A stretch of 64,000 bases of DNA from Calonectria ilicicola (Eukaryota; Ascomycota; Sordariomycetes; Hypocreales; Nectriaceae), in contig CP085827.1 in NCBI GenBank assembly GCA_020809705.1, forward strand, positions 2,604,001-2,668,000. Direction: 5' to 3'. Under the pieces are notes generated by a model. The model saw only the letters and a list, made by a program, of their open reading frames with translations. It did not search any database and was not told where the DNA came from. Position 1 is the stretch's first letter. Every line of letters begins with the position of its first letter. The translations under genes and the position numbers were made by a program. Shown here in pieces: positions 37,258-49,611 of this stretch.

Positions 37258-37478
37258 GGGAGACGGCGGATCATGTTAACCGGCATCTAACAGCCCACTG
37301 GCGATGGCTACGCTACGCAATTATGGACCGACCTCGGCCATGAAGCTGTCTTCTTTTGACACGGAGTTTTTTTGGTGCTATCTCAAAGAGGAAGTCGAAT
37401 CGTCTTTGTGCAGGAGCTGAAATTTCGGGCAAGAGGTCGTGTCGACCCATTTACTTAACAATGGCTTCAGAAAATAAT

Positions 37479-37487
37479 ATATAAAGA
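37479..37487 (+). promoter_or_regulatory. TATA box of the cutinase gene (candidate)
   Basis: TATATAAAG lies about 100 bases upstream of the cutinase ATG at 37583, in a stretch without other coding signal. Confidence 0.45.
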
Positions 37488-37582
37488 CCCAAGTAGTTCT
37501 CAGATTGAAATAGATCTTCTTTGACAACTCATCCTTCCAAGTTAAACCCAATTGTCACGAAATCTCATCTCTCAAAGACATC

Positions 37583-38444
37583 ATGGTTCGCCTCACAGTT
37601 GGTTCCCTATTGGCCTTTGCGCTGCTCGTCGTTGGTCAGGAATGCCCAGCAGACTCCGGATCTGACCCGAATGACCCTCCCTTCGGAGCCGCCATTCCTA
37701 TGAATCCTGATGACGTTCCTGCCGGATGCTCTGACTACGAGGTTCTAGAAGGTGAGCCAACTAACCCTAACCATGTCCAATTTTAGACGTTGCAAGGTTC
37801 GACTAACATGCCCTGCAGCTCGAGGAACCTCTGAGCCTGGCAAGTTCGGCTACCGGGTCGGTGACCCGCTTATCGGCAACGTTACCGCGATTCTCGCGGG
37901 ATCTCGTGGTTACCCTGTTCAGGTTCGTTCCCATGCTCCAGGAAAATATCTCCAGCAGGCAGATAAACATCATATCGCTATGGATCTAACATTTCAATCT
38001 CTAGTACCCCGCTAGCTTCGACTTCACCGCCGGCATTGAAGAGGGAGCCAACGATGTGGCTGACCGCATCACAAGCCAGATTGCTCTTTGCCCTGAGCAG
38101 ACATTCTCGCTTGTGGGTTACTCTCAGGGAGCCATGGTCATGCACCGTGCTGCTGAACTCATTCCTGAGTCGCAATATGCAAAGATCAAGTCGATTGTTA
38201 CCTTCGGCGACCCCTACATTGCCAACTCGCTTCCAGATGGCCTCCAGGAGAAGGTTCTTGCAAACTGTGCCTATGGCGACCAAGTAAGACTGCTCTGATT
38301 ATTTTCTCAAAGGAATTTGCTAACCAGATCTAATAGGTTTGCGATTCTTCTGGCGCGGCTTGCAGCTATGCTCATATTTCCTACACTTTCCCCCAGTGGA
38401 TGACCCCTTCCGCAGACTTCATCGTGGATGCCTTTACTGCTTAG
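37583..38444 (+). CDS. Cutinase-family serine esterase (four exons)
   Basis: Exons 37583-37751, 37819-37922, 38005-38283 and 38337-38444 join in frame to 219 aa, the usual cutinase size. A signal peptide covers about residues 1-18 (MVRLTVGSLLAFALLVVG). The catalytic serine is Ser131 in VGYSQGAMV, the aspartate is Asp183 in YGDQVCD and the histidine is His197 in YAHISY. The Asp-to-His spacing of 14 is close to that of known cutinases. Paired cysteines (GCSDYEV, ALCPEQ, ANCAYGDQVC) fit the family disulfides. The enzyme should hydrolyse ester bonds of cutin or acetylated polymers outside the cell. The precise substrate, cutin or acetyl xylan, is not decidable. Confidence 0.95.
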
Positions 38445-38575
38445 GTTGGGTTATTGTGAATGTGGTGACGACTTATTATGAATTCTGGGAAGATGAAGCA
38501 CACGACGGGCAGATCTATTACTAGCTTATGGGATATTGATAGGGTATTAATACACGCATGGCATTTCATTCTCCA

Positions 38576-40831
38576 CTAGCACTCCGAATCTGACTCACGC
38601 CCATTATACAGAGCCAAATTTCCTGGCCTAATTCGTTCCCAATTCAGCATTAATGCCACACCAACCCAAACAGAAACAGATATCACAGTAGCCAAAATAA
38701 AGAAAGATGTACTGCTTGATGCTAAAGATGCAGGAATAGCGCCTGGTTGCATTGATAAAACACTTGCTGCAAGTGCGACAGGCGAAAAAAACTTCAGACT
38801 TGTATTAGAGTTGATAGGTAAGTTGGGCTAGCTGATAGACTCACGCAGATCATTACAACGGTCATGACTAGGCCAAACCGTGCACTCCGAGCTTGATCCT
38901 TTGCGTCCTGACTTCCTTCATGATCAAGACGAAATGATATCTGGTTGATTTATTAACGGCTGCCTCAATCAATTTGTGGTCATATTTGCTCACGCTGGAA
39001 TCATGTCGATCGCAAATTCGATTCAAGTAATCCAGGTCTTTCAGAAATCTCTCAAGCTCTTTAACGCTAGCTCGGATAGAATCCAGATGCCTGGAATAGG
39101 GCGCACAAGGTGGCTTCAATGCCTCTCCCTTTTCAACAGCCTCCCAATTATCAACAAGAGCTTTCAGCGACTCGGATACTTGTGCCAATAGTCTGATCGT
39201 ATCATTAGCCCAGTGACGACATTGCCGAGCACATGACAGAGTGCCCTTAAATTTTGAGCTATCTGAATTTGTCAGGGGACAATCGTGAATCTAACTCCTT
39301 GTGAGCGGTCAAGAAGGAAAAAAAGGCGTGGCTCGTTCTTATGTTACATACGTGTGTCTTGATTTTTCCTTCGAGCCATGGCACCAATTTATTCCACTCG
39401 GCTGTAACCTTTTGTAACCGACAATTCAGGACAGCCAAAAAGTATTCTTTGGGGTTTAAGAGTGGTCGATCAGAACTCATCTGGCCGCCGGTAAGAGGAT
39501 CCGGATGTGAACTAGATTCATCGCATTCACCTGTATGATACCTATCAACGCTCTCTCTGAATGTTTCGTGTTCAAAATAGGTATCAACAAAGCAATACGC
39601 AACCCATCTTTGATCATCAATTCCAAAAACAAGAACAGATATCTGTGCTTCGCAAAGATATGGTACCTCAATTGGAGTCTTTGACTTTTCAGATCCTACT
39701 GAAAGAAAGGCCAAGTCTTGAACACCCCTCAATGGGTGATCGTCTGATGTTCGGGTATCTTGAGGCCTTTGGTGTGGCATAGCTGTTCTTAAAGCAAAAA
39801 AAGGAAGATCGAAAGCTAATTGAAACACCGCATAACCTGTGGACTAATAAATGATTAGATACGCCAAGGATTATCGAGGAGGATCCTACAGCTTTCTTAT
39901 AGCCAATGAAAGTTTTAAATTCTAGGTGTCGATATAGACTATCCCTCAATGCCCAAGCTTGGTAGTCTGAGGCTGTGAGAATGAGAGCCATTGTTGCCCA
40001 CCGGTTCAAGTCTGTGATAAATCTAAAAAGTCAATATATTCTTCTGTTGTCCGCAGGGAGTCTAGCTGCACTTACATCAAACGACGATCGGCATTCGGCT
40101 GAGAATTTGGGTAGGCTTCCGATATTGTAGATCTATCCATGACCGCGAGATCTTTCCTAGATGGTGGGAAACGCTAGAAGGCATTAGCACATGCTTGGGT
40201 ACCTCAGTTGAATGCTTTGGGGCCTCAATTGGACCTTTTTGAGTAATCCAATGTAGAGCTGGTGCGCGGTGAGTGGACCTTGGTTGTCTCGAGCAACAGC
40301 ATTTTTGCCGTCGTTTGAACGATCATCCAGCCAAGCAATTCGCTTCGAGCCCATTACCCGGCTACAGGACCTAAGCTCTTCAATCGTCTGGCTTGGGCAA
40401 AATGAGACCACTGATTTGACCTTGGATGTGTCATCCATATCCGTCATGAAAAACCTGGCCAAATTCTGATCCAGTTCGCCCAGCTCCATGGCCAGTGTTA
40501 CGTAAGGCCTGTTTTCAGTTTCCCAGCAAGCGTACAAGTGATTCAAATCAAAACATTTTGTTCCAATGAGCGTTTCTTTCTCGTAACTGTGTTGTTCCCA
40601 TTTGCGATGTTTCCTTTGTGGCCGTTGCTTCGCTTTCTCCTCTCTAGCAACTTGTTGCTGCTTGATGACCAGAACCATGCTTGTCCCAGGATGTTTCTGG
40701 GGTGGTCGCTTGCGATAATTCGCTAACCCAGTCCCAGTGCGATTGCTGGTCGACCACTTTCTTGACAAACCCATGGTGATGCTGGTGTTTGAACAACTGT
40801 GCAGGTATTCTTTGTGTGCAAAGCTGAGCAA
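38576..40831 (-). pseudogene. Fungal unknown-family protein with C-terminal CorA-like membrane region, probably frameshifted
   Basis: N-terminal exon (from about 40831 or 40773 to 40203) encodes GTKCFDLNHLYACWETENRP, LARFFMTDMDDTSKVKSVVSFCPSQ, GSKRIAWLDDRSNDGKNAV and QGPLTAHQLYIGLLKK. Then come NADRRLIFITDLNRWATMALI (across an intron), FQLAFDLPFFALRTAM, DQRWVAYCFVDTYFE and DPLTGGQ. These are blocks of a common uncharacterised ascomycete family. The C-terminus has hydrophobic segments (FGLVMTVVMICVS; FFILATVISVSVWVGVALML) ending NWERIRPGNLALYN at a TAG at 38576. Two frame problems stand: near 39840, where the splice to FQLAF does not close, and between about 38915 and 38960, where the frame shifts by one to NQISFRLDHEGSQDAKDQAR. 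I therefore suspect decay. Function is unknown. Confidence 0.55.
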
Positions 40832-42574
40832 AAGAGGTCTGCTTACTGTGCATATATGGCGGATCCTTTCAGTCCTAGAAACCAGTGCATCGTCTGACTT
40901 GCCGTGTATAGGTCCCTGAATTCGTTAAAAGCTACAGGAGACTCATTTTGCGTCCCAGGATATGGCTCGTTTAAATACCCCAAGTAAGCCGGAGCTTCCG
41001 CTGCACGTAAGATGGTTTCGACCTAATTCCACATACAATTGGTGCGCAAGTGCTCCAACTCTGGTATTTTGCATCTATCACATGGGATTCAATCCTATTC
41101 CTTGGAAGCCAGAGTCCTAATACGACATGTTGGTTCTACAACACGATAGAAGCGTGTGGTCGGGCACCAACCCAATTCTATTGGTCCACGAAATTACAAG
41201 TCTGGGTAGTTGTGCGACAGCTACAGGCTCATAAGATCAACGGGATTGGCGACGGATAGTTTTATCCGGCTACCGAAGGATGACACTGTGCGAGAGGCCC
41301 CGATGACTGGTGAGCTGCATAGGCGAGGATGGCTGTGCAGGGCAGATTGAGTATAGGGTTGTAGCACAAATTTAAAAGTGAGGCTGAGGCCCTCTACGCG
41401 CTGTAATTCGGGTTGAAAGTGTGCGTTCTGAACCCCATTACCGGTTGTAGAATACTAGGCGGCTAAGCCACACAGGAGCAGCCCATAAAAGAATAAATAT
41501 AATAAATAAATAAATTTATGTATCAAATAAAATAATTATTAAGAAAAGGAGTAAAAAAGATAAAATAGGAAACACACACATCAGACTAATAGGATGTGAT
41601 CAGTTCGTTTGCTAGTAATTGCAGTCAAATATTAATATATCGATAGATAGATCTAGGATGAGAAAATTAAAGTCTCTTTCCGAGGTGATTGATAGAGTAT
41701 TGCGCCGCGCAAAGCAGACCACGCTTTAATTTTGATTGGTGGTGGGCTGAGTTTGCTTGAGAATACTGCGTGAAAATTAGTGACTGGGTGGTGGAGCAAG
41801 GACGTCCTCAGAGCCACTATCGCAACACCAATCACTTCATCAAGTCCGAATAAGTTAGATCCCCAAGATAAAAGACTGCGGATAGAGAAAAAAAAAGTTG
41901 GTGAGCGAAAGCGACCAATCCCAAGGCGGAGATTGCCGGTCATCGGCTTAAGGCCTTGTGCCGCTGACATGGAGGGGGAGTGCACCTTGTCTGGTGTCTG
42001 CATTGGTCGCAAGACGACTAGCGAGGGATATTGTAGGCATTGGCATAATGGAAGCTAAATGGACATTCCTTCAGGGTCATCCCAATCCAATTGTGCAAAT
42101 AAATTCACATCACGGTTCCCCAGGTCTCTTCTGGGCATACAATCACTGCTGGAATGGTACACACCTTCAGTGGGTTGTTGGGACGGTATGGGAGAGTAGC
42201 TGTCGGCAATTGGCCAATTCCCACAGCAGGGTTACAGTGGGGTTGCAGCGGAACAGCGGCGAGTTTATAGGCGGCTTAAGCCTAAGATTTTAGCGAGGAT
42301 GCGGGCGCTGCAGCAGCAGATAGAGATGGATGGCCGATGGTCACATTCATCTTGCAGCAGTCCTGCAGCGGCTTACCTGACAAGGCCTGCAGCCATAATG
42401 CAGCCACAACCAGGGCGGGCTCACATCGCATCGCGTCGGGAGAGAACGAACAAGCGCCATCATGGACGGGGATGGGATGGTTGGATTCATGACAAATTTA
42501 ATTATTTATTAGTGGCCTCTTGGCCCACCTCGTCGCCCGACGAGGCAACCAACAAACAACTCCCCCCATAACTT
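40832..42574. other. 1.7 kb spacer
   Basis: It includes an AT-rich tract of AATAA/AATAAA repeats at about 41490-41540. Near the right end (42180-42560) it becomes GC-richer, as the leader of the zinc-cluster gene. No gene supported. Confidence 0.4.
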
Positions 42575-44858
42575 ATGCCATTATCATCTCTTCGGAACAG
42601 CGGCCAATCTCGACTTCCGTCGGATCAAAGGCTCCACAGAGGCGCTAGGCCTGGCCAACTTCTCCCACTCATCCGCCACCACCAAATGTCGGAGCCATAC
42701 ATCCGCAGTCGCATCGCCAATGCCTGCGATGGCTGCAAGGCGCGCAAGGTTAAGTGCGATGGCAAGCTCCCGTGCAGCTACTGTGCACGCCGCCAGCGCC
42801 CACACGCCTGCCACTATTCGCCCCAGCGCCGCCGCCGTAACACGACCCAGCAGCCGAGATCACCGCCGCACTCGGACCGGGAGTCGAGGCCGGCGCACTC
42901 GACCAGGCACAGCACGCCCGCGACGCCTGCGGCAGCCGTAGATTTGGTCAGGCAGCCTCACGCAAACGGTCAGCAGCAGCCGCTCGAGCAAGACCAAGAT
43001 GGCATGCCCGAGGACGACACCGAGGTCCCCAGAGAGGCCCGCCTCGTATGCGACGCCCAGGGCAAGTTGATCTTTGTTGGCGACTGCGCGCCGTTATCGT
43101 TTTTTCAGTCGGTGCGCCAGCTCGTCACAGCAAAGGTTGGACAAAACGCTTTTGCGCCCCAGTCAAGCCGTTACTCGGTTTTGGAAAACGCCCCAGCCCA
43201 TCAATCGCGTCGCACGCCCGGCGATAGTCGAGTGCCTGTTGTTTTTCCTGATCAAGTCGCCCACGCCGTGTCAACGTACTTGTCGACATCCACCGGGTTG
43301 GTTGATCTCTTCGAAAACGACAGGCTGCTCCAAGACCTCGCCATCTGGGCCAATCTCGCTCAAAAACCCGACGATGCAACCTCCATTGTCAATTTTCTCG
43401 TCCTTGCTATTGGTCGGCAGATGGACGATGAGGAACTGGCTCAGGATTACTTTGAGTATGCGCGTGACAAGGCCTTTGCTAATCTAAGCGGCAATCTCAG
43501 CGTCACAAGTGTTCAGGCTTTTACTCTGATTACGCTCTACATGCTATGCTCTTGTCAGATAAACGGCGCCTTCTTATTCTTTGGCATTGCAGTCCGCGCT
43601 GCCTACTCAATTGGAATTCACAGAACCGAAGTCAATGCTCGGTTTGGGCCCGAAGCTCGCCGCCAACGAGATCGCCTCTGGAAGAGTTTGCGAGTTGTCG
43701 ACCTCTTTCTAAGCTCATCCATGGGCCGGCCACCGGCGACATCCGATGTTGATTGCACTGTTCCCTATCACTCTCCTGAAGATAGCAGCAGTGAAACTCC
43801 CGATTTGCTGAATGCATCTGTGCAAATCTTCCTTATCCTCGAGGGCGTCGTGACGGAAATTTACTCGAGAAGAAAAATCTCGCTCCAATTAACCGACGGC
43901 ATCTCGCTGCAGCTGCGGGACTGGGCGTCCAGGTGGCTCAAGCAGCTCAAGGACGTCCTCGCAGATCCGGGAACCCGAGAACAAGCCATGGTTAGTGGCG
44001 CGTGTCAGATTTTATCAACATACTACTATGCAGTCATGCTGGTGTCGCGCCCCTTTCTCATGTACGAACTGTGTCAGCGCTTATCCGACGGATCGCAACC
44101 ACCCAGCGGCCGATCCGGTCTGACATCTGGGAAGTTGAGATTGGCCGACGCGTGCATTGACGCTGCAAGCTTGATGGTAGATCCGATTATCGATCTGATT
44201 GAGCGGGGAGCCCTAGTCGGACGCGTCCCTATCTTGGTGTAAGCATGTCCGTATCTGCCTGTTTATCTAGTGTGCTGACTTGACCAGGTCATGGTTGTTT
44301 GCGAGCTCCCTGGTTCTCGGCATTGGTCTGCTGGGAGGCTTCGGCAGAATCCTCGAAAAGTACACCCGCTTTTCTATCCAGGCGCTTGACCACTGCTCAA
44401 AGCACGACACCCACGCAAGGCAATATTCCCTCATTGCGCAATCTCTTCTCACAATTGCATTGGAGACTCTGGAGAAGAGGGAGTTGCAGGAGCGCCTGCG
44501 TCGCACCGAGAGTTCAAGCCAGCTGTTTGGCTTAATCGCGGGCGATGTCGGCTTTGTATCCAGGTCTCCGACATCGTCCAATGACATTGCGCAGACGCCC
44601 AGCCCAGCGATGAATGTGAAGCCGCGCGAGTCGCTGGAGCGATCATTTTTACAACACAACGGCCTGCAGACAACAGCGTCTCCCCGGTTCGGAGACCTGG
44701 ACTCTGCATTCTTCGGGATAGCGGATTCCATGCTACAGACGCCGGATGCATCATATTGGACCGGAAGCGTCGGGATAGACGGAGACTCGGGGTCGGCCCT
44801 TAACCTGTTTGCTTTGTTGGATGCGGGTGGCGGAATTGATCTTGCACACCATCTTTAA
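42575..44858 (+). CDS. Zn(II)2Cys6 transcription factor with fungal_trans domain
   Basis: Exons 42575-44238 and 44288-44858 (49-nt intron, junction ILV/SWLF) give 744 aa from the first ATG; a second in-frame ATG at 42686 begins MSEPYIRSRIANAC and may be the true start. The zinc cluster is CDGCKARKVKC then DGKLPCSYC and ARRQRPHAC, that is C-x2-C-x6-C-x5-C-x2-C-x8-C. A poly-charged linker follows. The middle homology domain shows AVRAAYSIGIHRTEV, RLWKSLRVVDLFLSSSMGRPP and DVDCTVPY, the standard fungal_trans signature. The C-terminus is Ser/Gly-rich, as in an activation region. It is a nuclear DNA-binding regulator. Targets are unknown and no metabolic neighbour indicates one. Confidence 0.93.
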
Positions 44859-46017
44859 GCGTCGTCATCCTGGGATTTGGGAGGGGAATATTTTCTACCG
44901 GTGCATGGTCCGGATGGGCTTTTGACCGAGGAAAAAAAAAGGAGTAGGTGGCTTATCTGTGTTTATAGAGGGAAATGGTATCCGGCAACTTGCTCGGACT
45001 TGGCTTGGAACGGAATGTACAGTCTCAATGATAGTGGGCATTTGATTGCAAATAGTCAACAATTGAAGTATTCTAGCATGTTCTCTTGTCTGAGATTCTT
45101 CTCTATTGATGGTTTGGAATCATTCTTCCGCCATCCATCTTCCGTCTTGTCGACTCCGGGGCGACAAAACTCACCAACATCACTCACGTCATACACTCGT
45201 CAATGCAACTCGACAATGTTCCCCAACGTGCTGTCCCTTTTCTTCCTATAGGCTCGTTCGCGAAAGAGATCACCAAATACCGGACCGGTTCCCTTTTCCA
45301 TGAGCCATGTAAAGCCGAAGTCTGTCTGTATGTCAGACAATGGGTCCTGTCAACTTCAACAATGCGTGATATTGATGACAGGTGCATGTAATGATACTCC
45401 ACCGTTTGGTGGGTACGGAACTTCGGATACACACTCTAGAGCCAGCTTCCGCCCTCCGAGCAAACCGCTGTCACATTTTTGCCCCATCTCCTCCTGCCTA
45501 GTCCGTCAATGACGAATTCGGGGAATGTCATTATTCACAATTCCTAAGCCGCAATTGAACTCCACCAAACTGGTGTTGCATTTTACAGTTTTTTTTTTCT
45601 CAGTCTCTCACTCTGTCTTTGCCTCCTGCCTGGTCCGGCAATGACTAGTCATTATTCCCAATTTTCTACGTTTCAATCGACCTCGCTTACTGGGGAGCCT
45701 TGTAGTCGGACTCGGCGCGGGCCGCGGCCGAATGGGTCGCGATCCTGATTCCTTCAGAAACTATATTGTAGAGTAGCAATTGACGAATCAACTTGAGGCT
45801 CAATCCAAGCTCAAGCCTATTATTCACGCAGGTCTCACCACAAAAGTCTCATGCACACACACACACACACCAGTGACGTAACCCACGTGTTCCATAAAGC
45901 CGAAATTTTTGTTACATTATTGGTCGCTAACGTTTCAATCATGTCTATCAATTTCCCCAAAAATTATTTCCCCAGTTTCTCGAAACACACTCACACTTGC
46001 GCAAGGAAAAAAAAAGC
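44859..46017. other. 1.2 kb spacer with a (CA)n microsatellite and an imperfect duplication
   Basis: (CA)n lies at 45854-45871. No gene is supported. The region separates convergent genes, so it should contain two 3' ends. Confidence 0.5.
45491..45690. repeat. Imperfect direct duplication of about 70 bp
   Basis: CTCCTGCCTAGTCCGTCAAT from 45491 recurs as CTCCTGCCTGGTCCGGCAAT from 45623. Both are followed by TCATTATTC-CAATT and a CAATTGAAC/CAATCGACC block. The spacing is about 132 bases. It is too diverged to be recent. Confidence 0.5.
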
Positions 46018-47549
46018 TTAGATTTTTAGAGCCCCACGGAGCACCTGCATGAACCTCCACACGTCCTCGAAGCGCGAGTAGAGCGGCACCGGCGCCACGC
46101 GGATCACGCCGGGCTTGCGCTTGTCGCACAGCACGCCGTTGTCCTCGAGGGCCGCGCTGACGTCGTCCAAAAGGCCGTCCCGGAGCAGGACGGAGAGCTG
46201 GGTGCCGCGCTGGGCGGGATCGCGCGGGGTGAGGATCTGGAATAGGGGACTCTCAGTGTTGCCGGAATCGGCAATGATCTGGTCCAGGAGGTGCTCGGCA
46301 TAGGCAGTCAGCACCAGGGCCTTGGAGCGGAGATCCTTCATGCACGTCTTGTTGAAGACCGACAGGGCACCGGACAAGCTGGCAAGGTCAATGGCCGAGG
46401 GATTTGAGACCTGGAAGCCGCCGGCTCCGACGGTGGGCAGGAACTTGTTGTCCATGTTGAAGCGGACGCTCTTGTCGCCGCCGTACCAGCCCATGAGACG
46501 GGGTCGGTAGACAGGCTTGCCCGTCTCGGGGTCGAACTCAACCTTGCCGTGCTTCTCGTGAACAAAGGCTCCGGCAATGGATCCGGCACCTGCGTTGATG
46601 TACTTGTAGGTGCACCAGCAGGCAAAGTCGACGCCCCAGTCGTGCAGCTTGAGCTCCACGTTGCCCGCGGCGTGGGCAAGGTCCCAGCCCACCACGATGC
46701 CCTTGGATTGCGCGTAAGCAGTAATCTTGGGGATGTCGAACAGCTGGCCGCTGTAGTACTGGATGCCGGGCAAGAGGATGAGGGCCGTCTCCTCGGCGTG
46801 CTCGTCAATGGTTGCCAGGATGCGCTCCGTGGGGATCAGCTGGTTGTCGTCGGGCTGGATCTTGACCATGCTCTTCTCGGGAACAAGTCCGTTCCAGACA
46901 ATCTGACTCTCGATGGCGTAGTGGTCACTGGGGAAGGGCTTCCACTCAAGGATGATCTTGTGACGCTTCTCGGTGGGCTTGTAGAAGCTAGCCATCAACA
47001 TGTGCAGGTTGGCAGTCAGGGTGTTCATGATGACAATCTCGCTGGGGGATGCTCCAACAATGTCGGAGGACTTGATGGCGCAGTCCTCAGCCATGTCCTG
47101 CCATGGCTTGATGGTTGAGTTGCCCAGCTGCTGGAAGTGTCCGTTGACACCAATTGAAGCCCATGTCTCGAGGTGAGCCTCAATGTACTGGCGGACAGCC
47201 TTGGGCTGGGCTCCTAGGGAGTTTCCAACAAAGTAGATGCCCTGCTCTTCAGGGGGAGTTTGGTGGCCATTGGTGGTACCGTTGGTGCCGTTGAGAGACT
47301 TGGTGGAGCCTATGCTCGAGTCAGAATTGAAGCCATGTGGCCCAAGTTACGATCGGACTTACCAGGGATTGTGCCGTCTAGGGACTTCTTCTTGATGGAA
47401 GCCTTGGTGGGAAGGATGAACTCATCACGCAGGTGGCTCAGCTTGTCCTGTGAGTCGAGGTTCTGGGCAAAGGCAAGGGTGTTGGCGTCGGAGGGGAACT
47501 TGGGGGCTTCCCCGTTTCGAAGGCGGTCGACAAAGCCAGACAATTCCAT
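46018..47549 (-). CDS. BNA5: Kynureninase
   Basis: Exons 47549-47363 and 47309-46018 give 492 aa, normal for fungal kynureninases. Motifs in order: [14 protein letters not shown] (86-99), the PLP-phosphate region [37 protein letters not shown] with the ring-contacting Asp272 and the neighbouring His275, and [12 protein letters not shown] with the Schiff-base lysine Lys298. The C-terminus ends [19 protein letters not shown], as in the family. The enzyme cleaves kynurenine or 3-hydroxykynurenine to anthranilate or 3-hydroxyanthranilate plus alanine in the cytosol, a step of de novo NAD+ synthesis. It is transcribed away from indoleamine 2,3-dioxygenase. The 5' leader holds a (GT)n tract right before the ATG. 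The symbol follows the yeast orthologue. Confidence 0.96.
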
Positions 47550-48276
47550 TGTGTTTGTGTGTGTGTGTGTTTAGCAAAGAGAAAAAAAAAATAGATGGTA
47601 TGGATTTGGATAGTAGTCGGCCAGAAGGAAGCAATGCTGATGGTCTTCAAATCGTACGACTTGTCCACAGGGGAGGGCTCGCGAAACCACTTTATGTTCC
47701 ATTCATTGGCATCGTCATTGAGTTTCCGGTGCGGTGTGGAGTTGGGCGGAAGCACGGATGTTGCAAAAACCAGGCCCAAGGACATCCGAACTTCCGCCAT
47801 CCGAAGGCACGAGAAGGATTCTCGCTGCGCTAGCGTCGTTTAGTTACCCATTTTATGTCCACGCGCACCCGTGATTGGCTGGATCTCGATAAGCAGCCGA
47901 TCCGGGAGGCTGGAATTGCCGCATTGATGCTACCAGAGCGCCGTCACATGAGCCGTTGGAGACGGCCGCGGAGCGCCGCACGGAAGCGGCTGTGTAGAGA
48001 GGCCTCGGAAGTAAACAGACAGGCGTCATCGCTTAGGCTTAGGCTGGGCACGCACAATGGCGGTCATGGATAGCAGCAGCTATTTGTTTAGACTCTTTAG
48101 ACGTCGCTTCCCGACTTCTCAAACTCACTCAGCATCACATCTCAACCTCGCCTCTCAACCTCACATTACAAATCACAACTCCTCAAGTCGCCACATCGCC
48201 CAATTTGAGTTTAATTTACACAACACAGCACAAGCCCTTCTCTTCTTTGCACATCAATTCATTTTCTCTCTACACA
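47550..48276. promoter_or_regulatory. Shared divergent promoter of kynureninase and IDO
   Basis: The 727-bp interval separates the two start codons. It contains a (GT)n tract at 47555-47570 (CA on the coding strand of kynureninase) followed by an A-rich run, and a pyrimidine-rich, TCTC/ACA-rich leader before the IDO start. No clear TATA box or known factor site was identified. Confidence 0.5.
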
Positions 48277-49611
48277 ATGTCTCCACACGCAGTCCTCCAG
48301 GGCACACAGGCCAAGATAAGAGAAGAGTTGGCCCAATTCTCAGTCTCCAGAAATGCCTTCCTCCCAGAGAACCATCCCTTGAAGCTTTTGCCAGACTCCT
48401 ACTATGAGCCCTGGGAGATGATCGCCCAGCATCTCTCCGGTCTCATCAAGAACCATGTTGTCCGCGAGGCTATTCAGAAACTCCCCGTCCTCTCCACCGA
48501 CCGCCTAAGCTCAGAACCCGAGTGGCGCAGAGCCTATGTGATTCTTGCCTTCCTTACACACGCCTATATCTGGGGCGGAGAGAAGCCAGAGGAGGTATGT
48601 CCATCTACCACAACTGTTTACCCTAATTGCATTTCCTAACAATACTAGATCCTGCCCCCACAAATCTCAGTCCCCTTCCTCACAGTCTCGAAACACCTTG
48701 AACTTCCTCCCGTCCTGACCTATGCCGCTGCCAACCTGTGGAACTTTGGCTGCGCAGGTGACGACCTCACCAACATGGACGACCTTTACCAGCTAGTTTC
48801 CTTCACCGGAGGCCAATCAGAGGCCTGGTTCCTCCTCATCAGTGTCGCCATGGAGTCCAAGGCCGGCGCCATTGTCGCCCCCATGATGGAGGCTCTCAAC
48901 GGTGTCAAAACCAGGGAGTACGAGACCATCATCAGCGCCCTCGAGGGACTCAAGGACTGCATTGACGGCGTCGGTGTCCTCCTCGAGCGCATGTACGAGA
49001 GGTGCGACCCCATGGAGTTTTACTACCACATCCGACCTTTCCTTGCCGGCAGCAAGAACATGCAGCACGCCGGTCTACCCAAGGGTGTCTTCTACGATGA
49101 GGGCAACGGCAAGGGCGAGTGGATGCAGCTCCGTGGCGGTAGCAACGGCCAGAGCTCTCTGATTCAGTTCTTCGACATTGTCCTCGGCGTGCAGCACTCC
49201 CCCGAGGGAAACACCAAGCCCGAGGCTCACATGGACCGAAGCTACCACGATCTGGTCCGCGACTACATGCCCGGTCCCCACAGCCGCTTCCTGACGCACA
49301 TTGCCCGAGCCGGCAGCATCCGCGAGCTCGCCATGCTGCCCGCCGTGACAGAGGAGCAGCAGCGCCTCCGCACAGCCTACACCGCGGCCGCCGATGCCTT
49401 AACCATCTTCCGCAACAAGCACATTCAGCTCGTGACGCGCTACATCATCCTTCCCTCCAAGAACGCTGCCAAGACTGGACCCCAGAACCTGGCCAGCTCG
49501 TCTTCGCAGCAGGAGAGCAAGGAGCTCACCGGCACAGGAGGCACCACACTCCTTCCTTTCCTGAAGCAGTCTCGAGATGAGACTGCCGAAGCCAAAAATC
49601 TGGAGAAGTAA
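48277..49611 (+). CDS. BNA2: Indoleamine 2,3-dioxygenase
   Basis: Exons 48277-48594 and 48649-49611 (54-nt intron, phase 0) encode 426 aa, close to other fungal IDOs. Recognisable blocks are RRAYVILAFLTHAYIWGG, ISVPFLTVSKHLELPPVLTYAA, SFTGGQSEAWFLLISVAME, FYYHIRPFLAGS and RGGSNGQSSLIQFFDIVLGV. KHIQLVTRYIILP carries the heme-ligand histidine. The final GTGGTTLLPFLKQSRDET motif is a signature of the family. The heme enzyme opens the indole ring of tryptophan to N-formylkynurenine, the first committed step to kynurenine and NAD+. Codons are C-rich, suggesting good expression. The symbol follows the yeast orthologue. Confidence 0.96.

Noticed and set aside
46549..47118. 189-codon frame antisense to kynureninase
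   Set aside because: The strong C-ending codon bias of kynureninase opens this mirror frame; no independent evidence.
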